Assembly: GCF_902167145.1 (NCBI RefSeq)
Contig: NC_050104.1
Location: 101,753,849-101,817,848 of the forward strand
DNA length: 64,000 bases
DNA from: Zea mays
Taxonomy: Eukaryota; Streptophyta; Magnoliopsida; Poales; Poaceae
Reading direction: 5' to 3'
The stretch's first letter is position 1. Each line of letters begins with the position of its first letter. This document shows, one piece after another, positions 45,183 to 56,619 of this stretch. The position numbers were made by a program, and so were the translations under genes. Below the pieces are notes generated by a model. That model searched no databases. It worked only from the letters and a program-made list of their open reading frames with translations, and had not been told where the DNA came from.

Positions 45183-46854
45183 TGTCGGGGACCATAATTA
45201 GGGGTACCCTCAAGACTCCTAATTCTCAGCTGGTAACCCCCATCAACATAAAGCTACAAAGGCCTGATGGGTACGATTAAGTCAGGGATCAGTCCATTCG
45301 AGCGACTCGATCGTGCCTCGCCCGAGCCTAGCCTCGGACAAGGGCAGCCGACCCCGGAGGATTTCCGTCTCGCCCGAGGCCGCCCTCCAACGGCGGACAC
45401 ATCTCCGGCTCGCCCGAGGCCCTGCCTTCGCTAAGAAGCAACCCTGACCAAATCATCGCACCGACCGACCAAGTCGCAGGAGCATTTAACGCAAAGGTGA
45501 CCTGACACCTTTATCCTGACGCGCGCCCCCCCGGCAGAGCCGAAGTGACCGCCGTCACTTCACCGCTCCACTGATCGCCCTGACAGAAGGACAGCGCCGC
45601 CTGCGCCACTCCGACTGTAGTGCCACTTGACAGAGTGAGACTGACAGACAGTCAGGCCCTGCCAAAGGCACCATAGGAAGCTCCGCCCAACCCAGGGCTC
45701 GGACTCGGGCTAGGTCCCGGAAGACGGCGAACTCCGCTCCGCCCGACCCAGGGCTCGGACTCGGGCTAAGCCCTGGAAGACGGCGAACTCCGCTCCGCCC
45801 GACCCAGGGCTCGGACTCGGGCTAAGTCCCGGAAGACGGCGAACTCCGCTCCACGCGACCCAGGGCTCGGACTCGGGCTAAGTCCCGGAAGACGGCGAAC
45901 TCCGCTCCGCCCGACCCAGGGCTCGGACTCGGGCTAAGTCCCGGAAGACGGCGAACTCCGCTCCGCCCGACCCAGGGCTCGGACTCGGGCTAAGTCCCGG
46001 AAGACGACGAACTCCGCTTCGCCCGACCCCAGGGCTCGGACTCCGCCCTGGCCTCTGCCGAACGACCTCCGCCTCGCCCGACCCAGGGGCTCGGACTCGG
46101 CCTCGGCCATGGAAGACAGACTCGACCTCGGCTTCGGAGGAGCCTCCACGTCGCCCAACCTAGGGCGCAGGCCAGCCACGTCAACAGGAAGCGCCATCAT
46201 CACCCTACCCCGAGCTGACTCGGGCCGCAGAGAACAAGACCGGTGTCCCATCTGGCTAGCTCCGCCAGATAGGCAATGATGGCGCCCCGCATGCTCTGTG
46301 ACGACGGCGGCTCTCAACTCTCTTACGGAAGCAGGAGGACGTCAACAAGGACTCAACCGCTCCGACAGCTGTCCCTCCGCCAGGCTCCGTCGCTCCTCCG
46401 ACGGCCACGACATCACACCAGCTGGGTGCCAAAATCTCTCCGGCTGCCACATCGGCATGTACTTAGGGCGCTAGCTCTCCCCCGCTAGACATGTAGCACT
46501 CTGCTACACCCCCATTGTACACCTGGATCCTCTCCTTACACCTATAAAAGGAAGGACCAGGGCCCTCTTAGAGAAGGTTGGCCGCGCGGGGACGAGGACG
46601 GGACATGCGCTCTCTTGGGGCCGCTCGCTTCCCTCTCCCGCGTGGACGCTTGTAACCCCCTACTGCAAGCGCACCCGACCTGGGCGCGGGACGAACACGA
46701 AGGCCGCGGGATTCCCACCTCTCTCACGCCGGTCTTCGGCCGCCTCGCTCCTTCCCCCCTTCGCGCTCGCCCACGCGCTCGACCCATCTGGGCTGGGGCA
46801 CGCGGCGACACTCACTCGTCGGCCCGAGGGCCCCCCGGTCTCGAAACGCCGACA
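45183..46854 (+). repeat. E3 3' LTR (1672 bp)
   Basis: TGTCGGGGACC to CGCCGACA, followed by the CAAAC duplication. TATA box in CCTATAAAAG at 46541-46550. One ~58-bp tandem unit shorter than the 5' LTR. Confidence 0.94.
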
Positions 46855-46859
46855 CAAAC

Positions 46860-47335
46860 CTATCTCTAACACATGGTGAAAGCCTAGTTTCAAAATGTAG
46901 TTAAAATTGAGCAAAAATAAACAATAACTGACAATTGAAACATAATTAAACCAACCTTCCATACAACACATTCACCATTCATTAAGCAACTAAATATGTG
47001 TTATGGATAAACTTATTTGAGAACTAAACATGAAAAAGGAGAGGGAATAGACAAAAACTAACCATCTTAAGCAACCTCATTTGAGGAAATAGAGAAAATT
47101 ACCTAGCTATACTCTTCTCTCTCACATGTAAAACCCTAGATCCAAAATGTGGCTAAAATTGAGCAAGAATGAACAAAAATTGACAAAGAAACATAAATCA
47201 ACCTTTCTTATCCACCTTCTTCCAAGAAATAAAGACCAAAACCTCTCCCCTTATATTTTTGTGAAATCTGGACCTCCAAAATCGCCTCCAATGGAAGCTG
47301 GCTGGGAGCATACAGTTCACTGTCGGGGAGAAGAA
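46860..47335 (-). repeat. CACTA TNP2 leader region: degenerate ~100-bp repeats
   Basis: Units beginning CTAACACATGGTGAAAGCC (46866) and CACATGTAAAACCCTAGATC (about 47131) match those at 31895 and 32718. They share AAAATGTGGCTAAAATTGAG and AACATAAATCAACC segments. They lie between the right-end promoter and the TNP2 exon, so they are probably leader or intron. E3 inserted between units. Confidence 0.7.
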
Positions 47336-47340
47336 GAAGG

Positions 47341-47351
47341 ATATTTATAAC
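47341..47351 (-). promoter_or_regulatory. Probable TNP2 transcription-unit TATA box
   Basis: Minus-strand GTTATAAATATCC lies just inside the right subterminal array and points toward the TNP2 exon, whose first visible codon follows a splice acceptor (31881). En/Spm likewise starts transcription next to its subterminal repeats. The E3 insertion now separates promoter and exon by 14 kb more. Confidence 0.5.
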
Positions 47352-47354
47352 AAA

Positions 47355-47610
47355 CAGTTCACTGGCGGTTGGCTTGAAAAACCGCCAGTGGAAACCAATT
47401 TCCACTGGCGGTTCTGTTACACCAACCGCCAGTGGAAATTGGTTTCCACTGGCGGTTATGTTACACCAACCGCCAGTGGAAACATCCTATTTTCACTGGC
47501 GGTTGTGTTAAGATAACCGCCAGTGGAAATAGGTTTCCACTGGCGGTTCCGAAGCCGGGCCCACCTCGTTTTTTTACTGGCGCACGATAACTGAAACCGC
47601 CAGTGATAAT
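47355..47610 (+). repeat. Right subterminal repeat array of the CACTA element
   Basis: About ten alternating copies of TTCCACTGGCGGTT / AACCGCCAGTGGAA, same motif as the left end, arranged as inverted pairs with 6-15 bp spacers. Candidate TNPA-like binding sites. Confidence 0.88.
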
Positions 47611-47652
47611 TTATGGGTGCCGCAGACTATGAGCTCTTTTCTACTAGTGTGC

Positions 47653-48604
47653 CTGGAAGACCTTTCGTCGTCATTGCCATACACTACTGGTGGAACACAT
47701 CTACTACGGCTGATCTAGATAAAAGGATCGACGAACACTTGAGTACTCGACACGTACTTGGCTAGCTAGTACTAGTACTAGTGCCAATAATAATGCGTGC
47801 GATCATTGGAGAAGACAATTAGTTAGCTTGCACAAAAGACTGCACTTGCCCGGCGATTTGGCAAGGTTTCCCACTGGCTAGCTAAGCTCATCATCAAGCC
47901 GGTGTGGTCGGCACGCAGATATCAAAAGCACGCTGCACACGCCGTGTCATCCCGCGCGCACTCACTTTGCATGCCCAAGTGATCTTTGCTACGCAAATTA
48001 GGATCGGGGAGGCGGTAGGATCGCTTGACACGCTACTACGCAAATTAGGCAGCCCGTCGAGCAGGCGCAGCATTATGTGCAGTGTGCTCATGCATGCATG
48101 GGGCCATCGTCTCAGCAGCAGTGTTGGACGATCCATTGGAGCATCATCACCTACGTTGATTTTGTGCGGATGAATAATACTAAGGTATCTTTATTTCATA
48201 AGATGAGAGGTTTTGCACTTTTTCCCCGGGAGCCCTTGGCATCCCAGTGGGCACAGAACGCTGTTGCGTGCACGCCGACAACTCAGTTTTTAAATCTACA
48301 AATTGTTGCGTTGATCTCACGATTCCGTCAGCTCTATCCTATCCTCACTGATCAGGTACCGGTTGGAACTACAGCATCGAATCTCCAGCACGTACTGACT
48401 AATCTCTGCTAAATTTTAAGGACTAGACTTTAGTTTATGGAGAATACCTTAAACTTAAAGATTAAACTTTACTTCATATAATACTCTGTTTGGTATTAAT
48501 GACTAAAGAACACTATCTATTATGTATAAATACAAGATTGCCCTGATTAATGCAGGCGCTGTAGTTCTGAAAGGGACGAGGGACTAGCCGAGGAGCAGAC
48601 CCTA
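47653..48604. other. Intergenic flank of the CACTA element, nothing recognised
   Basis: The pre-insertion locus continues from CCCGCTGC to CTGGAAGACC. Mixed-composition DNA; short ORFs here look like chance. No element ends identified. Confidence 0.5.
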
Positions 48605-48607
48605 TAA

Positions 48608-48739
48608 GGGCTTTTGGTCAGCTCTCAATCCATGTGGATTGAGTGGGATTGGACGAGTTTGAATCTTAAACAAGTCAAACTTCTTAATTTTTTCTAATCC
48701 CATCCAATCCATGTGTATTGGGAATAACCGAAGAAGACC
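48608..48739. mobile_element. 132-bp MITE, PIF/Harbinger-like
   Basis: GGGCTTTTGGTCAGCTCTC at the left and GGAATAACCGAAGAAGACC at the right form imperfect inverted ends. The inner arms (CAATCCATGTGGATTGAGTG / CATCCAATCCATGTGTATTG) are also inverted. TAA flanks both sides (48605-48607 and 48740-48742). Terminal match is imperfect, so the family call is moderate. Confidence 0.65.
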
Positions 48740-48742
48740 TAA

Positions 48743-49672
48743 AAGTAAAAGTTTAGTCACCCCTTTGACTATATATTGGATTTATGAGCTAGACCCAATT
48801 AAGAAATTCAATTAAATCCTAGAAAAATCTCATAAGCCCATGTATAAGTATGACTAGGAAATGGTGGATCAATAGTGCCATATTGCTAATCCTAGTGGAG
48901 AAGAAATAGTTTAAATATGGAGACTACACTCAATCACCAAGTCATGGATGAGAGGAGGGAGTGTGGAGAACCACATGCGCACTCGCCTAGCCTCGCCGAG
49001 GCGAAGGCGAAGGGCGCGGGCGCACGACATGCGCGTGAATGGTCCGCTGAAATCCAGCCCCTCGCCTTGCGGGGACGTAGCTTCCTTTTGCCGTTTTATT
49101 TTTTAATTGCTTGGCTGTTAAGTTTAGAATCCTAACCGATCGCTATAAGGATCTGAACTGAACGCGATTTTTTCACGTGTACATCGGATCGCTGATAGTT
49201 ATCGGTTTGCGGACTCGGCCCTATATAAGGCACCTGGCAGCCAGTGTCAAACCCATCCCAGCACAAGTTAGGTTTTCGCCTCTACTCACAAATGCGCCGC
49301 CATCTTAGTTCTCTTCATCTCGACCGCCGACGTGCATCTGCGCTCAGGAGAGCAGGTCTCTGGAACCCTTCGCCTTAGAGATCCTGCACCGGGAGAGGGC
49401 GAATAAGGTTTTTGGGAAGCATCCTCATGCGACTGCTCACGATCTTGTTGTCGAACCCTGCTGCTTCGACGTCATCGGCCCCGCTGCTTCGACGTCGTCG
49501 ACCCTACTGCCTCCGGCTGCGTCATCCACCAGTATGTCTAATTAGTACACGTCATCTGATTTGAGTTTATTTCTTCTGATTTGGTCATGATTTATATTCG
49601 GAATTTAATCTACAAATGTCTAATATTTCAACAATCCAAAAACCTTATTGTAGATAATTTCCTAGTTTAACT
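48743..49672 (+). other. Probable 5' LTR/leader of the copia element
   Basis: CCCTATATAAGGC near 49220 is a good TATA box, followed by leader-like sequence and, around 49632, TATTTCAACA that could end an LTR. The gag ATG is at 49673. I cannot define the LTR start and I see no canonical copia primer-binding site, so boundaries are open. Confidence 0.4.
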
Positions 49673-50181
49673 ATGAAGCCAGAAAAATTCAATTGTATGC
49701 ACTTTAAGAGGTGGCAAGTCAAGGCCACGCTCTGGCTTACAGCTATGAATGTGTTCCATGTTAGTAAAGGGAAACCTGAGGGTGGACTGACTCATGAACA
49801 GAAGAAAGAGTACGACCATGCCAATACTATCTTTACGGGAGCAGTTCTTAGCGCCCTTGTTGACCGTCTGGTTGATGCGAATATACATCACACAGTCGGG
49901 AAAGAGTTGTGGGATGCACTTACTACCAAGTATGGTGCATCAGTTGCTGGCCGTGACCTGTATATCATGGAGAGTTTTCGTGATTATAAGATGACTGATA
50001 ATCGCTCTATTGTAGAGCAAGCTCATGAAATACAGTGTATAGCCAAGGAGCTCGACCACCTTAAGATTGTCCTTCCTGACCGATTTGTGGTTGGATGCAT
50101 TATTTCAAAGTTGCCTTCTACATGGAGGAACTTCGCCACATCTCTGAAACATAAGAGATAGGAGATATCAGTTGAAAATCT
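49673..50181 (+). pseudogene. gag: Ty1/copia gag, N-terminal part, split by E4
   Basis: ATG at 49673. The frame has the copia gag (UBN2-type) pattern: MHFKRWQVKATLWL, GKELWDALTTKYG, IVEQAHEIQCIAKELD and LPSTWRNFATSLKHKR. A TAG at 50159-50161 (Gln in relatives, from memory) interrupts it; the frame then continues to the GATAG target duplication of E4 at 50182-50186 and resumes at 62390. The protein forms the particle shell. Confidence 0.85.
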
Positions 50182-50186
50182 GATAG

Positions 50187-51837
50187 TGTCGGCGTTTCGA
50201 GACCGGGGGGTCCCTAAGCCGACGAGTGAGTGTGCTGCGTGCCCCAGCCCAGATGGGTCGAGCGCGTGGGCGAGCGCGAAGGGGGGAAAGGAGCGAGGAG
50301 GCCGGAGTCCGGCGAGAGAGAGGTGGGAATCCCGCGGCCTTCGTGTTCGTCCCGCGCCCAGGTCGGGTGCGCTTGCAGTAGGGGGTTACAAGCGTCCACG
50401 CGGGTGAGGGAAGCGAGCGGCCCCAAGAGAGCGCCTGTCTCCGTCCTCGTCCCCGCGCGGCCAACCTTTCCCAAGAGAGCGGGGGAGAGCTAGTGCCCTA
50501 AGTACATGCCAATGTGGCAGCCGGAGAGATCTTGGCACCCTGCTGGCGGGATGTCGTGGCTGTCGGAGGAGCAACGGAGTCTGGCGGAGGGACAGCTGTT
50601 GGAACGATTGTGTCCTTGCTGACGTCGCCCTGCTTCCGTAAGAGAGCTGAGAGCCGCCGTCGTCACGGGGCTAGCGGGGCGCCATCATTGCCTATCTGGC
50701 GGAGCTAGCCAGATGGGACACAGGTCTTGTTCTCTGCGACCCGAGTCGGCTCGGGGTAGGGTGATGATGGCGCTTCCTGTCGACGTGGCTGGCCTGTGCC
50801 CTAGGTTGGGCGACGTGGAGGCTCCTCCGAAGCCGGGGTCGAGTCTGTCTTCCATGGCCGAGGCTGAGTCCGAGCCCCTGGGTCGGGCGAGGCGGAGGTC
50901 GTCAGCAGAGGCCGAGTCCGAGCCCCTGGGTCGGGCGAGGCGGAGGTCGTCAGCAGAGGCCGTGTCCGAGCCCCTGGGTCGGGCGAGGCGGAGGTCGTTA
51001 GCAGAGGCCGAGTCCGAGCCCCTGGGTCGGGCGAGGCGGAGTTCGTCGTCTTCCGGGGCTTAGCCCGAGTCCGAGCCCTTGGTCGGGCGGAGCGGAGTTC
51101 GCCGTCTTCCGGGGCTTAGCCCGAGTCCGAGCCCTGGGTCGGGCGGAGCGGAGTTCGTCATCTTCCGGGGCTTAGCCCGAGTCCGAGCCCTGGGTCGGGC
51201 GGAGCGGAGTTCGTCGTCTTCCGGGGCTTAGCCCGAGTCCGAGCCCTTGGTCGGGCGGAGCGGAGTTCACCGTCTTCCGGGGCTTAGCCCGAGTCCGAGC
51301 CCTGGGTCGGGCGGAGCGGAGTTCGCCGTCTTCCGAGGCTTTGCCCGAGTCCGAGCCCTGGGTCGGGCGGAGCGGAGTTCGCCGTCTTCCGGGGCTTAGC
51401 CCGAGTCCGAGCCCTGGGTCGGGCGGAGCAGAGTTCGCCGTCTTCCGGGGCTTTGCCCGAGTCCGAGCCCTGGGTCGGGCGGAGCGGAGTTTCCTATGGT
51501 GCCTTTGGCAGGGCCTGGTTTCCTTTGCGTTAAATGCTCCTGCGACTTGGCCGGTCGGTGCGGCGATTCAGTCAGGGTTGCTTCTCAGCGAAGGCAAGGC
51601 CTCGGGCAAGCCGGAGATGTGTCCGCCGTTGAAGGGGGGCCTCGGGCGAGGCGGAAACCCCTTCAGGGTCAGCTGCCCTTGCCCGAGGCTAGGCTCGGGC
51701 GAGGCGTGATCGAGTCGCTCGTATGGACTGATCCCTGACTTAATCGCACCCATCAGGCCTCTGCAGCTTTATGCTGATGGGGGTTACCAGCTAAGAATTA
51801 GGCGTCTTGAGGGTACCCCTAATTATGGTCCCCGACA
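50187..51837 (-). repeat. E4 3' LTR (1651 bp), core promoter deleted
   Basis: Read on +, TGTCGGCG to CCCCGACA. Compared with the 5' LTR it lacks 78 bp near 50472-50485, which removes the CTATAAAAGG TATA box. Tandem units: four ~48-bp GAGGCGGAGGTCGTC units, then about eight ~57-bp GAGTTCGCCGTCTTCC units. Confidence 0.92.
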
Positions 51838-53128
51838 GTAGCCCCCGAGCCTCGAAGGGAGTGTTAGCACTCGCTTGGAGGCTTTCGTCGCACTTTTTTT
51901 GCAAGGGGACCAGCCTTTCTTGGGTGCTTTTGGTTCCGGTGGGTGCGCGCGAGCGCACCCGCCGGGTGTAGCCCCCGAGGCCTCGGAGGAGTGATTTCAC
52001 TCCTTCGAGGTCTTAATGCCTTGCGTAATGCTTCGGCTGGTCTGGTTGTTCCCTCATGCGAGCTGGCCGTAGCCCGGGTGTACGGTCGGGGCCCAAGTTC
52101 TCGGGCTGGTATGTTGACGCTGTCAACGGTTCGGCCGGAGCCGGGTTTGCGAGAGCAGCCCCCGAGCCTCTGCACAGAGCGAGAGGGCGATCAGGGACAG
52201 ACCCGGCTTTTTTACATACGCCCCTACGTCGCCTTTCCGCAAGGAGGAGGGGGGAGTGCGCCATGTTTCCCTCGATGGGCACCGAACATGGTGTCTCCAG
52301 TGAGCTGCAAGCGGGTAATCCGAGTGGACGTCCGTGCCCCGTTCGTTAGGGGTCGGCTAGGGGCCCAGAGGCACGTCCAAAAGTACCTGCGGGTGATCTA
52401 CCGGACCCGGTCCCCTGGCGACGGGGTCCGAGGGCTCGATGCCTCCCTCTGATGGGATTCCGTTACAAGATCGCTCCCGCTGGTCTCGGAAATGTCCTAG
52501 GGTACCTCGGGAGCGCAGCCCGAGCCTCGGTTATGTATCGAACGTACCCCTGGTCATCCCTCGCTCGGCGTCTGAGGCGACTGTGAACCCTTCGGGGGCC
52601 AGCCTTCGAACCCCTGATCAGTAATGGGCACGGAGCCCGAGTAGCCTGAGGCGGCCGTGGAACCCTTCGGGGGGCCGACCTTCGAACCTCTGACCAGTAG
52701 TGGGTGTAGGGCCCACGCGATCTGAGGCGGCTGTTGAACCCTTCGGGGGCCAGCCTTCGAACCCCTGATCAGTAAGGAGGCTCGGAGCCTGGTTCCTTCA
52801 CGGGGAAGGATCCCTTTCGGGGGATCCGCCTTTCCCGGTCCCTGTTGCAAGAGATAGAGAAAGAGGAAAAAAAGGGAAAAAGGATACGAAACCGAACGAC
52901 GCGGCGTACCTTTTTTTGGTGCGGTTGTTTCAGCGAGGGCGAAGTGTCGCCCGTTGCTGCTGCCAGAAACGCCACCTGTCCAGCCGTGGAGTTAATGCAA
53001 CGGGGCGAGTAGTTGGCGGGGCAGCCGTTGCGCGTGCGCGAGCCGTTCGAGGAACGGCCGTTTCGCTTCGCGTTTTTGAATCCCGCGTCCGTTCCGGGCG
53101 GAACGTTGGAACCGTCGTCGCCTTGGTC
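51838..53128. other. E4 3' internal region next to the LTR
   Basis: Polypurine tract GGGGGCTAC (minus) at about 51838-51846. Homologous to 44170-45182 of E3. 52555-52790 holds three ~85-bp repeats with CCAGCCTTCGAACC. From about 52920 the sequence leads into the antisense promoter. No ORF I would defend. Confidence 0.6.
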
Positions 53129-53136
53129 TTTATATA
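53129..53136 (+). promoter_or_regulatory. TATA box of the E4 antisense gene
   Basis: TTTATATA in GGTCTTTATATACCCCGG, about 140 nt upstream of the ATG at 53278 on +. Position and orientation match the E1 antisense promoter relative to its 3' LTR, but farther from the LTR. Confidence 0.6.
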
Positions 53137-53277
53137 CCCCGGAGAGGGTTCGGTGACGGTTCTTTGCTCCGTTTCCTGCCTCTTCCTTTAGGCTTTCGCA
53201 ACCCGAGAAACTTTAGCCAGAGAAGAGGAAAACGCCATTTCCTGCCCCCTTGCGCCGCCACCCTTTCCGTTCTGGTG

Positions 53278-56200
53278 ATGGCTGATCGGGTGACCATAAT
53301 CTCCCCGCGCGACCCGTGGCCCTTTTCCATGGTGACGGCGAGCGATTTGGAAGAGCTGGTCGGCGAGGGTTTGCTTCGCCCTCTCACCGATGAGCAGCGG
53401 CCAGAATGGATTCCTCCCACGGGCGGAGTCGCTCCATCCCCACCGCCGGGGTACGTCGTGAGCTTCGTCTCCTTTCACGAGCGGGGATTCGGCGTGCCGA
53501 CGAGCCGCTTTATGCGGGCCATCCTGTTCCACTATGGGGTGGAGTTGCATAACCTCACCCCCAACTCCATCTCGCAGGCCGCTATCTTTGTAGCGGTGTG
53601 CGAAGGGTATTTGGGGATCGCCCCCCCATTGGGATTTGTGGACTCATCTCTTCTTCGCCGAGCTTTTTGCCTTGCCGGCGGGGGAGAGGAAGGTCCGTGC
53701 AGCGGTGCGGGCCGGCGGCTGCACCCTCTTGTTGAGGCAGTCGCGGGCGTCGCAGTACATCCCTGCCGTCCTCGCGTCCTCGAACAAGGGGTGGCAGCGC
53801 CGGTGGTTCTACCTCCGGAATGACGGTGAGCTGCTCCCACCGTTCTCCCAGCGGGTAGTCACCGCCGCCACCGACGCCTAGCGTCATGGGACCCCGCACG
53901 AGAGACAGAAGAACCTCGAACCCCTTCTCCAGGCCCTGAAAGTGTTGCGGGAGGGGGGACTCACCGCTGCGGGAGTGGTTGCCGCCATCCATCGTCGGAG
54001 GGTGCTTCCCTTGGCAGAGCGGCGGCTGCCGCTTTGGGAGATGACCCCGGAGGCTGACTGGGAGGGGTCACGGATGTCCCCTGATCCTCTTCCCTTCGAC
54101 GCCCTCCAATGGCGGGTGTCGGCCGCAATGGGGAAACCGGACTCCCACGCCTTCTCCCAGCTCCAGATGCGCCCCGACCAGGGGTGCGTAACTCTGGTGA
54201 GTGTTCGCTCCCTCCTTCTTCATACACCGGGTTGCTCCTGGTTCTTATGATTGGGTTTCTTTCCCCCTTTCTTTAGGAGGTGGGGTGGCACAAGCCCTCC
54301 TTGCCACGGGTCCCGGAGGACGCGGTGGACCGGGCAGCGCGGCGGGTCGCCGCGGAGGAGAAGAAAAAGAAGAAGGACGCGGAGAAGGCCCGGGCCTGCG
54401 AGCGGAGGTGGGCTCGGGACGCCTTGGAGAAGCGCCGTCGCCAGCAGGAGAGGGAAGGACTCCCAAGGGAGTCGTCGCCGGAGACACCCGACGACGATGA
54501 TGACGACGATGATGAGGTGGAGGACGACATGGCTGCCCGTCTCGGCCTCAGCCCTGGCTTGGGGTGTGGCCAGGAGCCGTCGAGCCAGCCCCCGAGCGGG
54601 CCGACTCCGTCAGTCCCCGGAGTTGGGGCGTCAGGGTCCCGGACCGAGGCACGGGGGCGACCCGATAGGTCACCTGACCCCTCGGCTGGAGGAGCCGAGG
54701 TGGCTGCGGAGGGCCAGGTCAGGGCGTCCGCTCCCCAGGGGCCGCCGCTCGTACCGGCAGCGCATGGGGGTGACCCTCAAGTCATCGCGACCGTGCCCGG
54801 GCCATCTGCTCCCCGGGCGTCCAAAGCAAAGGTGGCGCCGAAGTTGCCGGCGAAGCGGACCTCGACGGCTGCTTCGGGAGCCGGGATCCAAGAAACCTCC
54901 CCCCAGGTGCGGTGGATCGTGCCCCGAAGTGGGTAAGTGCCTCGGAATGTCTTCGTCTTGGCTTCCCATTCATAGGTCTCGGCCGTGATTTTCCCTTTCT
55001 TTCTTTTTTTTTCTTTTTTATTCAGCAAGCGGAGCCATGGCCAGACCGACCTGGCGCCCCGGAAGGCCCTCAAGGCGTCGGTCTATGCGGCCAGCGCCGC
55101 CCCGGGTCTTGTCGTCCAGCCGACCCTTTCGCAGGGCGCTTCACCTTAGGGGGCTCGGGCGTCGCCTGTCTCTGGGGGGCAGGTTCCCGAGGCGGGCTCT
55201 TCTGTCGAGGCGACCATCGTGATTGGGGAGGCGGCTGGCGCCGGCGTGGTCCCGAGCCCGCCTGTTGTCCCGGCCATGCTGGCGCCTGCCGCCGCCGAAG
55301 TCGCCGACGTTTCGGTCGGAGAACGACCGGTTGCTGCCAGCGTCGGGGTGGCTGATGCGTCGGCACCCAGTGCCTCGGAAGAGGTGGGCGTGGACGCGAA
55401 ATCCGTCCAACCGGGCGACAGTCTTGTCGCTGCGCGGCGGAGCCCCGAGGCCCGGCGCCAGTTGCTCCGATTCCGGACCCGCGAGGCCTCGGACCCTGTC
55501 TTCGTTCTCGACGATGAACAGGAGGACCAGTCCTGGGATGAGCTCCGCGAGCGTGCTGAAGCAACGGTGGGGTCGCTCCGGTCGTCGTTGGAGGTTCTCT
55601 GCAGGGACGTCCCCAAAATCCTCCAGGTAACGGTTTCAGGCATACCTTTTCCTTTCTGCGAGCGAGGCGTTTGCCGTGACGCCCTGTTTCCCTCCCCCAG
55701 GATCTGACGGATCGGAGCGCCGCCAAGTCGCCGTTCATCCGTCGCGAGGTCGATGTCTGGGGCTCGCTGCGATCCCTGAGGACCTCGCTCGCCGGGGCTA
55801 CCACGCGCCTTTCTCAGCAGGATGCCAAGATAGCGGACCTCCAGTTGCTCTGCGCTGACCTAAGGGTCGAGGCGGCAGCAGCGCGCGCGGAGAAGCAACG
55901 GCGGCGGTCGGTGTTCGTCCAGGTCGTCGAGGAGCGGGACCAATCTCGGGCCCGGGCTGCCGAGGCCGAAAGCCGGGTTGAGACCCTCGCGGCCGACCTA
56001 GCCGCAGCCCAAGTCGCGGCCTCGGAGCAGCGTGCCTGAGCCAGAGGTACGTCTTGGCCGTCCCTGGCTCTTGTTCTTGTCTGTTTCTCCTGCTTGTGCT
56101 TGAGGTCTTTTCTTCTGGTTGTTCGCAGAGCTCGAGTCTGCCCTTGATGAGTCCGCCAAGGCGCTCGCCCAGGCGCTTGCCGGAGCTGCCGAGCAGAGGG

Positions 56201-56619
56201 AGGCTGACCTCACGGCCATGTCCGAGGCCGTCTCGGACGTTTATCGGGCCCTTGGCCCCGGCGACGTCCCTTTAGGAAGCTCCCCTCAAAGCCGCCTTCA
56301 AGCCTTGGGTGATCACGCGCGCGGCAAAGTCCGCGAGGCGCTACACCACGACGTCAGGCGGGCCTTCGCCGTGCTCGCTTCCCATTACGTCGTAGACCTG
56401 GAACGGGTCAACGAGGGGTATTGTCTTCCCGATGAAGACGAAGCTGCCCTGGCAGAAGTTCAGTGGCTCGACGCGGTCGCCGCGGGTCCGAGCGCGGCGC
56501 TGGCGACCACCTTTGAGGCAATGATCCTTCCCCCTGCGCCGTTGCCGGAAGCTGAGATGGATCTTACCGACGGTGGGGACGGAGCTGAGGGCACGACTCC
56601 TTCCCAAGGCGGCGCCTAA
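53278..56619 (+). pseudogene. E4 antisense gene: PF04195-like domain plus coiled coils, five exons
   Basis: Exons 53278-54196, 54277-54932, 55026-55626, 55701-56046 and 56129-56619, all GT-AG, with codon phases that join correctly (0, 2, 0, 1). Exon 1 has MADRVTIISPRD and the PF04195-type core (FHERGFGVPTSRFMRAILF, LTPNSI). Exon 2 has a charged coiled coil and a polyaspartate run. Exon 4 is a strong heptad coiled coil (VEAAAARAEKQRRRS onward). Exon 5 ends in acidic sequence. Damage: one extra C in the run 53621-53627, TAG at 53879-53881, TAG at 55147-55149 and TGA at 56037-56039. Retained splice sites suggest the gene was transcribed until recently. Antisense to gag-pol; function unknown. Confidence 0.72.

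Larger units (their letters stand above)
32844..46854 (+). mobile_element. E3: complete Tat-lineage Ty3/gypsy element (14,011 bp) inside the CACTA element
   Basis: Two LTRs (32844-34573 and 45183-46854), primer-binding site, polypurine tract, and a perfect 5-bp target duplication CAAAC (32839-32843 and 46855-46859). Gag and pol lie in a single frame from 34634 to 41167 interrupted by eight stops and no frameshift. I count roughly 30-35 mismatches between the LTRs (about 2%), plus one 58-bp tandem-unit difference. At 1.3e-8 substitutions per site per year that is under about 1 million years, a rough figure. Confidence 0.95.
21479..47649 (-). mobile_element. CACTA (En/Spm-type) transposon, about 12.2 kb, split by the 14-kb E3 insertion
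   Basis: Both ends show CACTAGTA (21479 on +; 47649 on -) and are flanked by TGC (21476-21478 and 47650-47652), the 3-bp duplication expected for CACTA elements. Beyond 8 bp the terminal repeats are only loosely similar. Subterminal arrays of TTCCACTGGCGGTT in alternating orientation occur at both ends. Inside are a DUF8039/Ulp1 gene and a TNP2 transposase gene, both on -, plus captured RING gene fragments on +. Removing E3 and one CAAAC copy leaves about 12,155 bp. Both main genes carry disabling mutations, so this copy is probably nonautonomous now. Confidence 0.92.

Noticed and set aside
21479..47649. CRISPR-like array in the alternating CTGGCGGTT repeats
   Set aside because: Plant nuclear DNA; repeats are inverted pairs at transposon ends, not direct repeats with unique spacers.
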